NCBI GenBank assembly: GCA_964247055.1
Contig: OZ176057.1
Location: forward strand, 1,364,001-1,428,000
From: Paragordius varius
Taxonomy: Eukaryota > Nematomorpha
Direction of reading: 5' to 3'
Length of the DNA stretch: 64,000 nucleotides
The position numbers and the translations under genes were made by a program. Numbering within the stretch: position 1 is the stretch's first letter; the number at the start of each line of letters is the position of its first letter. The notes beneath the pieces were generated by a model. The model worked only from the letters and a program-made list of their open reading frames with translations, searched no databases and had not been told where the DNA came from. Below, in pieces: positions 1 through 23,400 of the stretch.

Positions 1-639
1 TTTTATCATTTGTGCTGAAGGGATCTAGGTGTTGAAACCGATTATCAGGAATACTATCCCCATTAAGTACTGATTCTTGAATGGGTGCATATATGACCAA
101 TTTTATGTCTGTTATAGTTACCCAATCTTGGAGCACGGGACTAGTATCAAATGTAATGGCTGAGGGTCGACCCTCAAGTGCCGAAAACGCTATTCTTTTA
201 TCCTGTTCATACAGGGTATAAGAGACTGGATCATTTATGAGTAGTTTTGTACCGTCTTCAGTAATTTTATAGTTATATTTATTATTTAATGATGATATGT
301 TAGCAACTTGGTGATTTCCGACATTAAATCGGTTTTTCGGGTAAATATTAAAGGATGTAATATCATCACTCGTCAAAGGTTTGAAAGCGTGACAGGTAGC
401 TTCCTGTTCATTGGCTTTACTTATGAGGGAATCGGCCGATTTATGGAAAAATGTTTGACAATCTCGAGCATAGTATTGCAAGGGTATCCAACTTTTGCCA
501 TAATCTGTGCTTTTGTACAGGGCTAAAGCACCCGGGAGTAATCCACAAAAACGCATACTCAGGTACGTAAGCTCATACTTTTTATGTAATGGGAGAACAA
601 GGGTCACATTATCTCGCCATTGATCTAATGATAAAATAC
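1..639 (-). CDS. Netrin, second coding exon (laminin-N domain), runs off left edge
   Basis: This exon encodes the C-terminal half of a netrin laminin-N (LN) domain. Netrins are secreted axon and cell guidance cues that bind DCC/UNC5 receptors. The minus strand is open throughout. It reads 'RDNVTLVLPLHKKYELTYL', then 'LALYKSTDYGKSWIPLQYY', then a Thr/Asn/Lys-rich insert, then 'RPSAITFDTSPVLQDWV', the netrin-type 'GRPSA...NSPVLQDWVTATD' signature. The acceptor AG at 640-641 joins in phase 1 (G|GT) to the donor of the upstream exon at 1914-1915, restoring 'FAHG-ILSLDQW'. About 45 residues between the 'TCHAF' and 'RPSA' blocks appear as an extra loop compared with vertebrate netrins. The EGF-like repeats and NTR domain must lie beyond the left edge. 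Identification is by family motifs seen in the translation. Which netrin paralogue this is cannot be told. Confidence 0.93.
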
Positions 640-1334
640 CTTTGAGAATCGAATCAATATATATATAAATATAATATATATACATCTAAATAACAGGTTA
701 CGACAGATGTATAGACAGATTTAAACGATGTTGTTTTAACATATGGCTCTAATATAAATGAAAAAACCGGGTTTTCTTGCCCTTTGCAAAAAGTAATAAA
801 GTTTACCTACCCATTTGTTATACGATTTTTGGTAAGGACCATTTCTATATATTCAACACATTGGTATTTATCAAGTATAAAAAAGTGCCATAATTTGCTA
901 TTTTATTTTAATTGGATTTTTATATGCTAATTTATGGAGATGGTTTTTGTATTATTGTAAAAAATCCATAAAATATAAATTTATACTAAAAATCTTTGTT
1001 TTCATTTGTTAGCACCATCAGTACGACACGACTGTTAGACATGCCAGTTCACATATCAGTTTAAAATAAACCAAGACTATATTTACCCGAGCGGGCTTTT
1101 ACCGCAAAATCCATTTGATGTAGTTTGAATACAAAGAAATTTATAAATTAATTATGTTTTTTACATTAAATGATTTTTGATATTTTTAATCAACGGCAGA
1201 CATCTTAGTTAATTTATAGTATATGTTTTAAATAGATATATGTTACCTTGAAACACAAGATTATAAAAAAATTATGGAGTGATTTATCTTAAGAGAAGTC
1301 ATGCAGACACATTCAAATTATCATGCAAAATTTA

Positions 1335-1372
<38 letters not shown>

Positions 1373-1915
1373 ACATATGCAATTATTCAAATTTACGATA
1401 AATTGAGATGCATGGTTTAATTTTTACATTTACCTATCTAATCCCTTAAAAGATTATTTATCCTGATATCTCAAGGTTGTTAAAAGCAATAAAGATTAAA
1501 AAATTATAATGATATGATTTATGTGAATAACTAAAAATGTATAAAAAATTATTTCGAAATACGGGTTTAATATTATAACGGACCCATAATATTTAGATTT
1601 ACACTTTGCCTTTCCAAGGTTAACAAAAATAAAATAAATGTGTTGTTATGGATTTAAATTCTCTTTTTTAACTAAAAAGTGGTGAAAATCATGACTTTAC
1701 TTTTGAAACAACAAATTACCAAATCCAAAGATAATATGTGCTATAAAAATTAATATACAAGAAAAAAAATGATCAAACAATGTCAAAAATCCCCCATTTA
1801 TTAATTATTAGAATAGAAACGTATTAGCTAAATTTAGTTTGGAGAAGTTTGATTAGAGCAACTCTACACCTTTATATTTTAGAAAACTAATCATAAAAAA
1901 GGAGAAAATATTTAC
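640..1915 (-). other. Netrin intron
   Basis: Phase-1 GT-AG intron between the two netrin exons. The donor reads G|GTAAAT and the acceptor ctcaaAG. It is AT-rich with a (TA)n tract near 1340-1370. No ORF or recognised repeat is visible. Confidence 0.8.
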
Positions 1916-4709
1916 CATGTGCGAAACTTTTCTCGATTGGTCTGGATATCCAACATGTGTCGTTTAACGGATTTATCGTATCAGTCAAGAAGGATAACAC
2001 TTTTTGTTCCGATTCCTCCTCTATAATATCATCGTTTCGGTTTGGGCCAGAATTTATCATGTAATATTTATTGTTAGTTAAATAATCCATGGTAGAAGCT
2101 GGTATTATGGAGGATGAATTTTTAGTATTTGCACTATTAATATCGTGGTTTGCTGGACATATGTAACATTTTTCCATTTGACGACGGCGATCATATTGAT
2201 GGAGAAAAGCATTTTTGCTTCTGTTTATACCTTCATCATTTTGTTGTTGCGATTCATCTTCATATGCTGATGATATAATTGGATCTATTTTATATGTTTC
2301 ACGTTTTGGCGATAATTTCTGATGACTGTAAAAAAACTTGTTTGCACCTTCAATATTGCCCGTAGGGTCAGAAAAAATATTTGTGTCATAATGTGAGGAC
2401 GACCACATACTTTCGATATCAGCATTCAAATTATTAATTTCATAGTCGGACAATAAGAGTGCCGCATTATCCAACAGCTCAGGGGAGGCTAGGAATTTCT
2501 TGAAATCGCTGTAAGTTTGTGGAAAATAAACGGAACTGAATAAATTCTTTTCACCCATATGCATGAGAGATGATCTTTTTACCAATTTATTGTTTCTTTC
2601 CTCCATCAAAGCTGAATCTAAGTAGGGCGCAAAATTATCTACTGTATCATAACGTCTATAACAAAACTGTTTAATTCCATTTGCGTGGGTGCACGATGAA
2701 CCCAGGTTGCTTTTTCTCCCGATGTAAATATTATTTGCCGATGTTACATCTACATCATTTTGACTTTTGAAAGATCGTTCAAACGCTGCATTTATGAGAT
2801 CGGGCACACATTTAACTGGGAAACCAGAGATATTGTCATAACATGGATCCTTTTTGTAATTTGTCTGTTGACCCAAGTCATGTTCCACAAGAGATGACGA
2901 AAACCTTTGAGTATTTTCTGCATATTTGTCTAACGCATAGGACATTAATGGTTTTTCTTTCTTCTGATTTTTAGATCTTTTTCCATTTCTCCTGCGCGCC
3001 CAATTTTGCTTAGGTGTTGATAACCCAGTCAAAGGATAATTGCTAAAAGTTGATGTCGTATGTAAGTTGTGAAAATCCGTATTCGGTGGTGGCGCCATGT
3101 ACCAAAACATGGATCCAGCCTTATTTTCTGACTGTTCTATTTTGTGCCGCGCGGGAATGTACGGAGTAGACACTATTTTCTCCCAATGATGGTTATTTAA
3201 TTTTTCCAAGGGTTTGTTGTTGTTTAAGTCGTTATTTTGATGTACAGTCTTAATTTGTTGTATTGCACTATGTCTGTTTCCCAATGAGTTTGCAACTTTG
3301 ACTATGTTTTCGCCTTGTGCCATATTAGGATAGAAATGGGAACCGCCTTGTTCATTATTATTATTATTATTTAGATTGTTTTCGCGATCATAATATTTAT
3401 TGTTACTATAATAATAAGGTGTCGGTACATTAGCGTCCAAATGCAATGGTGGTTGAGACATTTGAATTTGTGTTTCATAATGATGTAAAGCTGGTGTCTC
3501 ATATCTATCAAAGTGGTTGTCACCAATCTTCTCTGGGTACTTATCAAATACTATTTGCTGCTTATTATTACCCAAATTTGTCGGGATTTCTGATGTTCCA
3601 CCAGGTTTATAAATAAGGGGTTGTTGATGGAAAGACATAGATTGGCCAGTATTCTTACTTTGAGGCGACCCCACAAATCTAAAAATGCGATCTCCTTTAC
3701 CCTCAACATTTATCAGGCGATTCGACAACGAAGGATAGTTCTTTCTATTGCTATTATCCAAAGTTTTAAACGTAGATGATTTGGATTGTGGAACATAGGT
3801 TTTGAAATGATTATTTCTATAAGATAAATGAGTAATTGGTGTAGGCGAAGCTGGTAGGGGATAAGGATATACTGGGATCCGCATTAAAGCTTCCTGTTCA
3901 TAAGTCATGAATGATGGCTGCTGTACAACTCTTTTTTTCTGCTGTGCAGAATAAAATTTCTCTAGGTCTTCGAAGGATGGAGGACCCAATTTTTCATTTA
4001 AATTATCATTTGTCAGGTCAGCAGGCGTCTTTAAAGTATGTGTTAGTTGTGATTTTTTGGAGTTTTGAGCTTGTTTTCGCCATAATTTACGATTCTTTCT
4101 TCGTTTAAACTTTTGAAATGGCGAATTCGCGGAGGAAACGTTCGAATTTAATATATGGTGCATCGGTTCTTTTCGAGTTATTTCATTATTTTGACTATAT
4201 TGAACCGTTGGATCAGCAAGCCCTATAATACTGTTAAATTTAGGTGCATTATCATTTTGTGGGATACGCGGCGGTACTCCTAAGCCATTTTTATTTTGAT
4301 CGTTCAGATCAACTGTTGCTATTCCTGTTTTTTGAAATTTTTTATTTTGGTCGGTATTGACCACATCGGAAAAGTAATATGTAAAATAATCAGAATCGTA
4401 ATTTGGCTGCCTATGAGGGTATGAGGGAAAATTTTTGAATTGACTATTGCTCTTTTCATTCGTATGGTGGAGGACTGAATTATATGTTTGAGGATGTTGA
4501 TTTTGATATTGTTGTGCCGTAATTAATATGACTTTGTGGAAGTTATAATTTGATAAGATAAATAATGTAAAGAATAGATTGTGGCAAAAAAATTTTTTCC
4601 CACAAAAGGATAAGAATGTTTCATACAAAAAATTTTTTAGTGTTTGGGCTGTCCCTTCTCTTGACCGACAATTTCGTTGCCCGAAATAATTTTGATCTAC
4701 TAGCGCCAT
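1916..4709 (-). CDS. Netrin, first visible coding exon with giant N-terminal extension
   Basis: One open exon of about 931 codons. From about residue 619 it matches the start of the netrin LN domain: 'DPCYDN..FPVKCVPDLIN' followed by 'AAF', later 'CYICPAN' and 'NPLNDTCW', corresponding to 'CHLCNASDP' and 'NNPHNLTCW' in known netrins. Between 'QFCYRR' and 'CYICPAN' lies an insert of about 150 residues, and a further Asn/Ser-rich insert of about 50 follows. Upstream, about 618 residues are rich in Asn, Gln, His, Tyr and Pro with no recognised domain. A hydrophobic stretch at about residues 42-62 ('FFTLFILSNYNFHKVILIT') could be a signal peptide. The only Met before it lies about 40 residues upstream, so the true start may be in an upstream exon or the ORF Met may be used. 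A multibasic stretch 'RRRNGKRSK' at about residues 571-579 fits a furin-type site just before the LN domain. The donor is G|GTAAAT at 1914-1915. Confidence 0.88.
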
Positions 4710-7477
4710 TATTTAAGCTAAAAAATTATGAATCAATCCTTTTTTGTACACAAGACTTGTTAAATAAAGCGTAAGAAATCATTTTTAATATATTATGTTA
4801 TTAGTATTCGGTTTTAAATATAAACATTTAAATATATATAAAGGATGGACAAAATGTCATTTAAAAACAAAAAGGTGTCAAAATGTTGAGTTTTCAAATT
4901 AAATATCCAAATTAAACTTTAGTGCAATATGTTTGTGGACAACACAATACAGATTTGAGGATAAAATTGGAATTTGTTAACAAAAATAAAATTATTATTA
5001 TTTTTTATATCAATAGAGATAGACACTTTGGAGACACAATGTCTAACTTATTTATATCATAGTATATATATATACGTATTTGCTTATCATAAAAGCTTAA
5101 TATTTTTTAATCCTGTATACATTTTATTTTATATTTACATATCAATGTATATGTACTTACCTATATATATATACATATATATTTGTCATATTCATAATTA
5201 CAAAAAAAATGAATTTGTTTTTAACACCCTTTGAAATAATTTAAAGGAGAAGTAAAAAACCCTTCCTATCTTTCCATTCATGTTATATCTTAATTAATGT
5301 CATACACCAAAAAAAATTTGCTGTCAAGCTGTGCGATAATTTTTATTTTTATATTTTATGTATTTTATGTTTTTTTTCAATTTTACATTAATAATTTTGT
5401 GATAATTTGCATTACACTATATCAATTTTGCATTTTATCTTAATTTTAAATTAATTTTGACTAAAAAAATATATAAAAATTGTAAATTAATACCATCTCG
5501 GGGTATCATCTCGCTATTTTAAATTATATCATTCTTTTCTTTGAGTCATTAGTATATATATAATTTGTTTTTTTATACTTTGTATTAGTTTATGTTTTTA
5601 TTCAATCTTTTTTTACCAATACTATAACAAGGGTGTACTTGAAAAAACATTTATTATAAAATATTTGCGATTTAAACTTTATTTTTATAATTTATTTATT
5701 TAAAGATAAATAAATATTTTAATCAATAATATTTTAATCACAGGTAAAAATACTTTTAAAAATTAAACAAACAAATATAAATCTCAAGTATTCGTAGAAT
5801 AGGGCAAAATTAATATTGATAGTGATGAATCTCAACACTTGAAACTATGAGAGAATATGGTAAAAATCTATCCGGAATAATTCGTGATTTTTTTAATTTT
5901 TTTCCAATAAATTAATAATAACTTTCATCAGGATTAGAATATATGTAAAATCTTAAATTAAATTTCTCAATATATCATATGACATATAGAAAGAAGTCTG
6001 AAAAACTCGATTGCGGTAATGTTATGAAGCAACTGCATAGTTCGATATCCATATAATTATTTGCTCAGACTCTATTATTGTTTTGATAAAAATTATAGTT
6101 AACAAAAATAAAGCCAGGTAATTATGATAGTTTTGATATATTGAAAAGCATTTCTATCCTAATAAAAAAGAAATTTTAAAAATATTTTTAAAAAATGATC
6201 CTTAAATTGAAAACATGTAAGGACAAACGTACGTTGTTGCCAATCAATAGTCGTCTGACTGTGTTTTTACATTTCATTATAAATTAAATTTATACGGTGT
6301 ATAATTATTATTGCCGGTTTCTATTTAAAATAAACAATCATTGCAGCTCATTTGAAATGAGGGATTTTTTGCATTTTTATATGATTTTAAGGCGCTTAAA
6401 AGGTCAGAAACTGCAAATTTTTCGATTTGGCTCAATATCATGATCATTTTTTGAGATATTCATATCTTCATGAAAAAACCACCCTATGTTAATTTATTGT
6501 TTTTTAAACAAGAAATATTTTTATATTAATTAATTATTTAATTATTATGCACATAGGTGTTTCACAGTGGGCACATTGCATTTTTAATATAAATGATATA
6601 AAAAACCACAATTATCAGACATAATCATTACACCAATATTTGGATATAAAATTTTTAGAATATTTTAGATACTTTATTTTCAGTCCCAACAACGACATAT
6701 TTATAATACATCTATTATTGTCTCCTTTTATATTCATAAAATATATCAACATTAAAGTTGAAAAATATGATATTAAGATGTTAGGAATACATTTAGGAGC
6801 TCATATTACAATTTTATTGTAGAGCACGTTTGGACTTGGTTAATGGTGAAAATCTCCCATTTTTTTTAACGCGAAAATAAAATTCTTACCATCCAAAAAA
6901 TGTTTTGTACTCCAAATTTTTATAGAATAAAAAAAAATGTATTTCGAAGGGAAAAAAGCAGAATCTCCTAATTAAATTATCAATAATGTTAGGATAAATG
7001 TTATAATAACGACCATTTTATCGCTATACAGGGACAATAAGGTTGACCACACTTGGTTCTACAATGACACTCCGCACCGGACAATGTACTTTAAAACATT
7101 AGGGGATTTTTGAAAAAAACTATATAATTGATTAAAAATTCAGAATTTTAAATTTTAATATTTAGGAAACTGTAAGTATTAATAAAAATGATAAAAACAT
7201 TTTGTGTTACATATTTTATAATTTAATTGTGGAAGTTTACAATTAAATGGATAATAATTTGTAATGACCTAATAACAAATAAAGATAACTAAAACTGACG
7301 CTATTTTTTTATTTTATTCTTGATTTAACATTAATTTTTATAGTTTGTTAATTTAAATTATTTATAAGGAAATTAAACTAAAACATGTATTCAATAGTAA
7401 ATTAAATATAATCCGATTATGCATAAAGTAAACTACGCATCTACATTTATCATTGACATCTAACTGTCTTCATCTTA

Positions 7478-7508
<31 letters not shown>

Positions 7509-9800
7509 GCCGTGTGTTAATTATGAGGAGATATCAACAAAACGGTTGTTAAAAATAAATATATTTTAGCCAATAGGGTTCCAATAGGTTTGTATAACAT
7601 AATGTTTTACGATAAAAAATAAAATTATACGGACAAAACGTTAAAGCAAATAGCTTGATTCTTCCCACATTAATTATTTAATTACAATTTGGAATAAATA
7701 TATATAATATATATCTCTATTCATTCACTGCTCAACAAGGTTTGCACCACCCCATTATTTTTGCATTTTCTGATACCTAATGGCATGGGAAGGCCAAAAC
7801 AAAAAAGAAAATTGAGGCCACCAATAGGATTTTTCCGAAATTTAATTTTTAAATTTGTATTTAATTAAAAATAATAATCATTCCTCGTGTATATATGTTT
7901 AAATATTCAAACGAACAAGTCGATACAAGTAATATTCCATGCACGAATAACAAAATTCTAGGCATTAAATAAGATACTAAACAAGCTAAGAGCCAAAGTA
8001 TTAAAAATCTAAAAGGGGCTTATGTATAGTGTGATGGATATGGGCGGCTGCACAAGCTCTGCATATCTCCCAAGCGATCCAATTATGCCAGATATGGCAA
8101 TGATAACAATAAATAATCGTAAAGCCCAATAAGAGAGACTTGCAAGCAAAATCCAGGCAAATTGACATGTCAAATTAACCAATTCACAGAATAAAGTTAG
8201 ATAAATTCTACTATTAAATTGAATAAAAAGATTAGGTAAATACAAATGGTCCAATCCCATAATAGTAAATTCTACTAAAAGTGGCTACACAACATCCATC
8301 TGAAATTAAAAATACAAAACAACCAATAATTTTAAAAAATAAAGCATATCCACTAGGTATAAATAAAGGATTTTTTGTTAGAACCAACTCAAGAAAAAAA
8401 GCCTAATAAGTACTCGAAAGAACGAAAACTAACAAAAAAATATAGCCTATCTAAAAGCCGAAGGTTTAAACCAAAGAATGCCTTTTTTAGAATTTTTTTA
8501 AATTTTTTTTTATACGTATTAAAAATTCACTTGAAAGAAAAAGACTAAATTTTCACGTTTAAGTCCGTACTATTTTTTTCTCTCTGATATTTAAATGACA
8601 TATTTATATTCAAAAGATAGAGTTTAAAACGCTTTATTAAATGATATTAATTTTGAAATATAATAACATTTTATTTTAAAGTTACATTTAATTTTCTCTC
8701 GATTTTCTCTTGTTTTTGAAAAATTGAAAAACCTATAATATTTCAAAATTTTAATTGGCGGGATCAAAAATTTTTCACATTCGGTTTTAAAACACTGAAA
8801 TTAGTCATAATTTATAAGTTTGAGTGGTGGTGCTCAAAAATGTCCAAATTTGTCGACTAGTGTCATTTAATAACCCAAATGATGATTATATTCAAAGAAA
8901 AACAATATTTCACTTTTGACATTTGGGGGTAACCCCAAAACCATTTTTATATCTAAAAAAATATTTATACTATTGGGCCAAGTTTAAAAAATATTACCGG
9001 TTTCCGTCTTTCCAAAAATCTATTTTAGAAGCTAAAATCTAAACAAACACATATTAGGTAATTTGATGATCATCAAAAATGTATTGAAAATAATCTTTTC
9101 TACGTTTTTAACCAAACGTTTCAAATTATCAATATTGTATTTGGCGCCCTTTGATATAAGTTTTTTATGTAAAAATAACATTGTTAGCGATAAAATTTAT
9201 TTTATATTTATGAGGTATTATTAATCCGACCGTTAGACTTGATTGATATTTTAATAAATATATATTAATTTTTAAAATAATTGGTATGGCTTATTTCACA
9301 CGCTTGTTCAAAACTATTATTATTAAGCATTTAAAAGGATAGCTATTTTTCGATAACTTTTGGCATTTGTTTAGTGACCTTTTGTTAAAAAATAAAAAGT
9401 TCTGTAAAGCTTAAAAAGACAAAATTAATAAAATTAGTTCCCATATCTAGACATTTTCGTAATTTATACTTTTTTTCTTAAATATTATGCCCATTTAAAA
9501 TACAGAATTAATTATTATTTGTACAGAATATATTATCTTCTTTTACTATATTTACAATGAGTTCAATATATCAGGAAAGAGTTTTTTTCACGTTCCCAAA
9601 AAAGTGTGAAAATCCTGAGAATATATATTAAATAAGACACTTTTAATAAATAATATATCACAAAAAAAGTTTAGAGTTAATATGGTTTAATTAATTCAAC
9701 TATAACAAATATTTTTGACTTTTGTGGTTTTTACACTTTGAAAATTAACAGTTTATTATTTTTTCATTTTTTGTACACGATGACATTTTGTGGTATTTTT
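4710..9800. other. Intergenic, no gene seen
   Basis: AT-rich sequence upstream of netrin and downstream of U2AF2. It holds short (TA)n runs (about 5150-5180, 7480-7502) and only scattered spurious ORFs under 90 codons. I see no coding motif, RNA gene or clear terminal repeat. Netrin promoter and 5' UTR exons could be here but cannot be recognised. Confidence 0.6.
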
Positions 9801-9849
9801 GATCCCTAAGTAAGCGTTCTCGAATTTGTAAACCCGTCTGGAAGAAGTT

Positions 9850-11660
9850 TCGGAAAAATTGAGTTTCTTTAAAAATTTAATTATAGAAAAGTTTGGTGAA
9901 GCAAGTTTTACCTTATTTCTAAACATGGATGTAAAGGGTAAAAAACGCTATATATAGAAAAACTTTTTCTCTATAAGTCGATTGCTGAACATCCTTATTT
10001 CAGATTTTTTAAAATATATAATTGACAAATTTAAATCATATAGAAATTGTGTATTTACTGAAAATTATTTATTTTGATGTCAAAAACATTGTTAAATCAA
10101 AAATCTGAGGTGATAATAATATACAATAACATTGAATTTAGTAAAGTGTTTTTTTAAGTTTTAAAGTTTTTTTACCGTTTCTACCATGCTTCAAAACGCA
10201 TATAATCACGTTTCGGCAAAAAATTTTTATAAATAAAATTTACTAATTTTTTAGGCATAACTTTATTTCATGTCAAAATTTATATATTTAAAATTAAATC
10301 AACATCCAAAATGTTACATATGTTTTAATGATATTTTTTAAAATGAAGTATTTAGCTTTTATTAACCAATTTAATTTAGCAAAATGTGCGCAAATTTTAA
10401 CATTTTGATATATAGTTGTTACCGTAAAAGGGGAATACCTTATATCACACCGCTTTTTAAATTTTTGTCATACTTAATTTGATTTTAAATATGTGCAAAT
10501 GTATCATGCATCTATGATTCTCTGTGAATAGTTGATTGCCCTGACAAAAATTATTTTTGCAGGCCCTTAAATTTTTTTGGCAAGCACCACAGTCTTAAAG
10601 TGTTTTAAACAGCCATGCTTCAAAGTAAAAGTACTTCGCTTCCCTAAAAGTTTGGTATAAATTCATTTTTATTATCTATTTTATTTATATATCTAATATT
10701 GTATAATAAAAATTAACGCAATATGCTGAAATTTTTTAGATTTTAATGGTAAAAGCATTATTCCAAAAAATATAATTAATATTGGTATGTAAAGCAAGAC
10801 AATTAATTATATTGGAAATTTTTTTAAATAATAGGCTCCACAGGGGCGAAAATTTTAAGCCCTCTAGCTGGTTTTCTTCAAATAAACAATGCGATAAGAA
10901 GAAATAAAACTTATTATACGCTGGATTATGGCATAAAAACATTTTTGAATGCATTTGTTCAAAAATTTATTTTTAGAAAATTGGTTGAAGCGTACTTCAT
11001 ATGATTTTAAAGCGTAGTGGAAAAATGTAAAAAACACTTTAAGATATTGAAAAACGCTATATAAAATTCAAAGATAAATATTCTATGATCCAAAATTTAG
11101 ATTAAAATATTCGTTCGTCTTGAAATTCAATCATTAACAAACTAATCCTTACTCGATATTAAGAGGTGATACATATGTTAAGCCATCGAATTATGTAAAA
11201 AACTGTTTTCATATTGAATATCCTTTTTCTTGCTTAAATGCCATGAATGATGCTTTAAAATATTGCCAAATTTTGATTTAAAAGCCGTACCTGCATTTTT
11301 TAAATCTTTTTGTCATAATCTAGCATATGTTAAAAGTTTTTATCACAAAATCTCGGCATTTTAGCGTTTATTTTAATTAGACCATTTTGGAGGCATCCAA
11401 AAATTTGCGATTTTCGGGTCCACATAATATGATTTTCATGTTTAATAATAGTTTTTGATGATATTTTTTGAAATAAAAACTTTAGCTACCACCAAAAAAA
11501 GATTTATTTAGCATAATATGGGCAAATTGCAATTTGGCATGGTGTAATTATCACAAAATGGCAACTTTCATAAATCAATCTTACTACAAACCCAAAAGCC
11601 GCTTAAAATCCTGATACATTTTTCCATCATAAAATATTTTTATTAAAATATTTGTCTGTT
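9850..11660. repeat. Dispersed repeat family R3, degraded copies
   Basis: This stretch shares phrases with 49.5-50.2 kb, 54.4-55.4 kb and 57.6-58.8 kb. The shared phrases are 'gatattttttgaaat', an 'aaagcatttagc'-like block, an 'aaatgtgcgcaaattt'-like block, and a terminal 'tcctgatacattttt'. The copy ending near 11635 is the clearest. A second overlapping piece lies at about 9850-10620. It is a non-autonomous element with no coding capacity seen. Boundaries are approximate. Confidence 0.45.
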
Positions 11661-11935
11661 AGGGTTTCAAATACAATTAATCCTAAATTTAAAAATTATT
11701 TTCTTTCTTGTTGTGCTTCAATGAAACAAAAGTTTAGGCTAAATAAAACGAAAAAAGACCATTTAATGTTTGCTAAACTAACGTAAAACCAATATCATTT
11801 CAAATCTAAACTACGCCCAACTTGATATATTTTTCCAAAAACTCATGCGGTGTTAACAAGTATACTCAGTTTATAAACATATAATATAGTAAATAGAAAA
11901 TATATAATATGTTTTGGAAAGAGCGCTTTAGCAGT

Positions 11936-21482
<9,547 letters not shown>

Positions 21483-21545
21483 GAGTTAATGTAATTTGAA
21501 CGAACAAGAAAAGATATAAAAGGTTGTTTTAAAATTATTTTTTAA

Positions 21546-22083
21546 CACTCCGATTCTAATTGGGATATCATACCCAGATTATAAATTAAAAAAACTACTG
21601 AAAAAAACGGTCCCAATTTAAATTTATATAAAAATATATGAATAAGCCGAAATATATATATATATATATATATATAAAATAGTTTTGAATAAAAGTTCCA
21701 TACAACACTACTTTGGCACCCATTTTATTTTGCAACATTTGTGCAAAATATCGTGTTGATTTTAGACCTAAAATTATAGCTGGTTTTTAATTTAAATCGC
21801 ATCCATTAATAGAAACAGAAAAAGTGGTTTATTTTGTGTGATTTTTAATTTACCAAAACACACATGTCATGCTAAATAAACTTTTACCTTAAGGTTTTAC
21901 CTAAAATAAGGAATATCAAGTAAACATTTTTATATATTTTGGTTAATGTTATAAATATGTAAATATTTGCCATGGTTTTAATTCATTCCATGTTTTATGA
22001 ATTATTTATTTTTTAACAGGTTTGGAGATCCAAATATCCCAATTTGAATCGAAGGACTGAAATAAATATGTTATATACAAGTG
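21546..22083 (+). mobile_element. TTAA MITE copy 2, just upstream of the U2AF2 start
   Basis: A 538-bp copy with ends CACTCCGATTCTAATTGGG and ...CAAGTG, flanked by TTAA at 21542-21545 and 22084-22087. It begins 63 bp upstream of the U2AF2 ATG, so it probably lies in the 5' UTR or promoter. It is more diverged from copy 1 than the 27886 copy is, suggesting an older insertion. Confidence 0.78.
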
Positions 22084-23400
22084 TTAACTATTGGGTTTTG
22101 AGTTAATATTATTAAGACTAATGAAACAAACGATTAAATTTATGATTCTATCCTAATCAAAATTAAAATTATCTTTATAAATTTTAAGCTCCGTATTCAT
22201 CATATCGTTTTTTTGTCCGCTATGACATGTTTGGGCAGTTTTATATCGCACAATTTCTAAGTTAATATTTAATTATAAAAATTTTTTATTAGATAATAAA
22301 GCTTATATTTTTAAGAGTGGGTTTGAGTCACAATCATAAAAAAACTTTCGATACTTACGGTGTATATTATATGTGTATTATAAAAACTACCGTTCTAGTT
22401 AAGAAACGGAAAATATATAATATGGCCGGCATATTCTATGCAACGTTTTTCTGTTACCCTCTATGTACTTATCGTTAAGAAATATTTATTTATCACATAA
22501 TTATCTGATTTAGAATTCAACTAGGAATTGGTTAAAGCATGCTTGATATTAAAATTTTGTTTAGTCCTTTAAAAATATATTAGGAAATCTTGTTTTAACT
22601 AAATATCAAGATAGATTCATTTAAGTGGGACTTTCCTTGAGATATACCTTTTTTATGCAAAGACATCGGGTGGGGTGATAAAAAAGTCGCACTTGACTTG
22701 TAAGCCAAGCGTGGCAAGTTGAGCAAGATTACTTAAGCAAGTAAGTGCACACTTGAAGATCGGTGATAAAAAAAACACTTAAGTCAAGTTTTTTGCTTAT
22801 GAATGTAACTTTTTTTTACCACCCAATTCAAATTATGCGGGGAATATTTTGAAATTTTACAACGAAAATTTATTGATTAAGGCAACAAAGAATAAATACC
22901 CAATACTATATGCATTTATTGAAGTAAAACTCAAAGTTAGGTATGTTAAAATAATAAATATTAAGATTTTTTAAATATTCAACCCTATACCTATAGTTTT
23001 TAAGAAACCATTTGCCCTTCCACACTTATATTATTTTACTACAAGTGTAACATATTACAGGTATAATACATATATAATTTTAGATTATATCTTAATTATT
23101 TATTTTAAGCAACATTAGTCTCACTAAATAACAATTGCGCTTAAAAAAATTAACAAAGGTATATTTGAGGGCAGGTGATATCTGTAAAAATACAATTAAT
23201 TCAAGTAAAAATATTGGTATAATTATATAGATTGTTAAACGTTAATAAACGTATCTACTTTAATACGCATCCTGAACAACTTTTGTCATTAATTCTGTAT
23301 ATCTATAAATTAAGGTTAATTTATTTTTGAAAATACATATATAACCTTTTAGATTATAGATTTTAAGAAATATCCTTTTATTTGTTAACTGATTACAGCA

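Noticed and set aside
1887-1915. Extension of the netrin reading frame past the exon end ('KYFLLFYD')
   Set aside because: The donor G|GTAAAT at 1914-1915 joins in phase to the next LN exon, so these residues are intron.
8009-8260. 83-codon minus-strand open frame with hydrophobic stretches
   Set aside because: AT-rich sequence easily gives such frames. No family motif, no splice partners, no conservation evidence.
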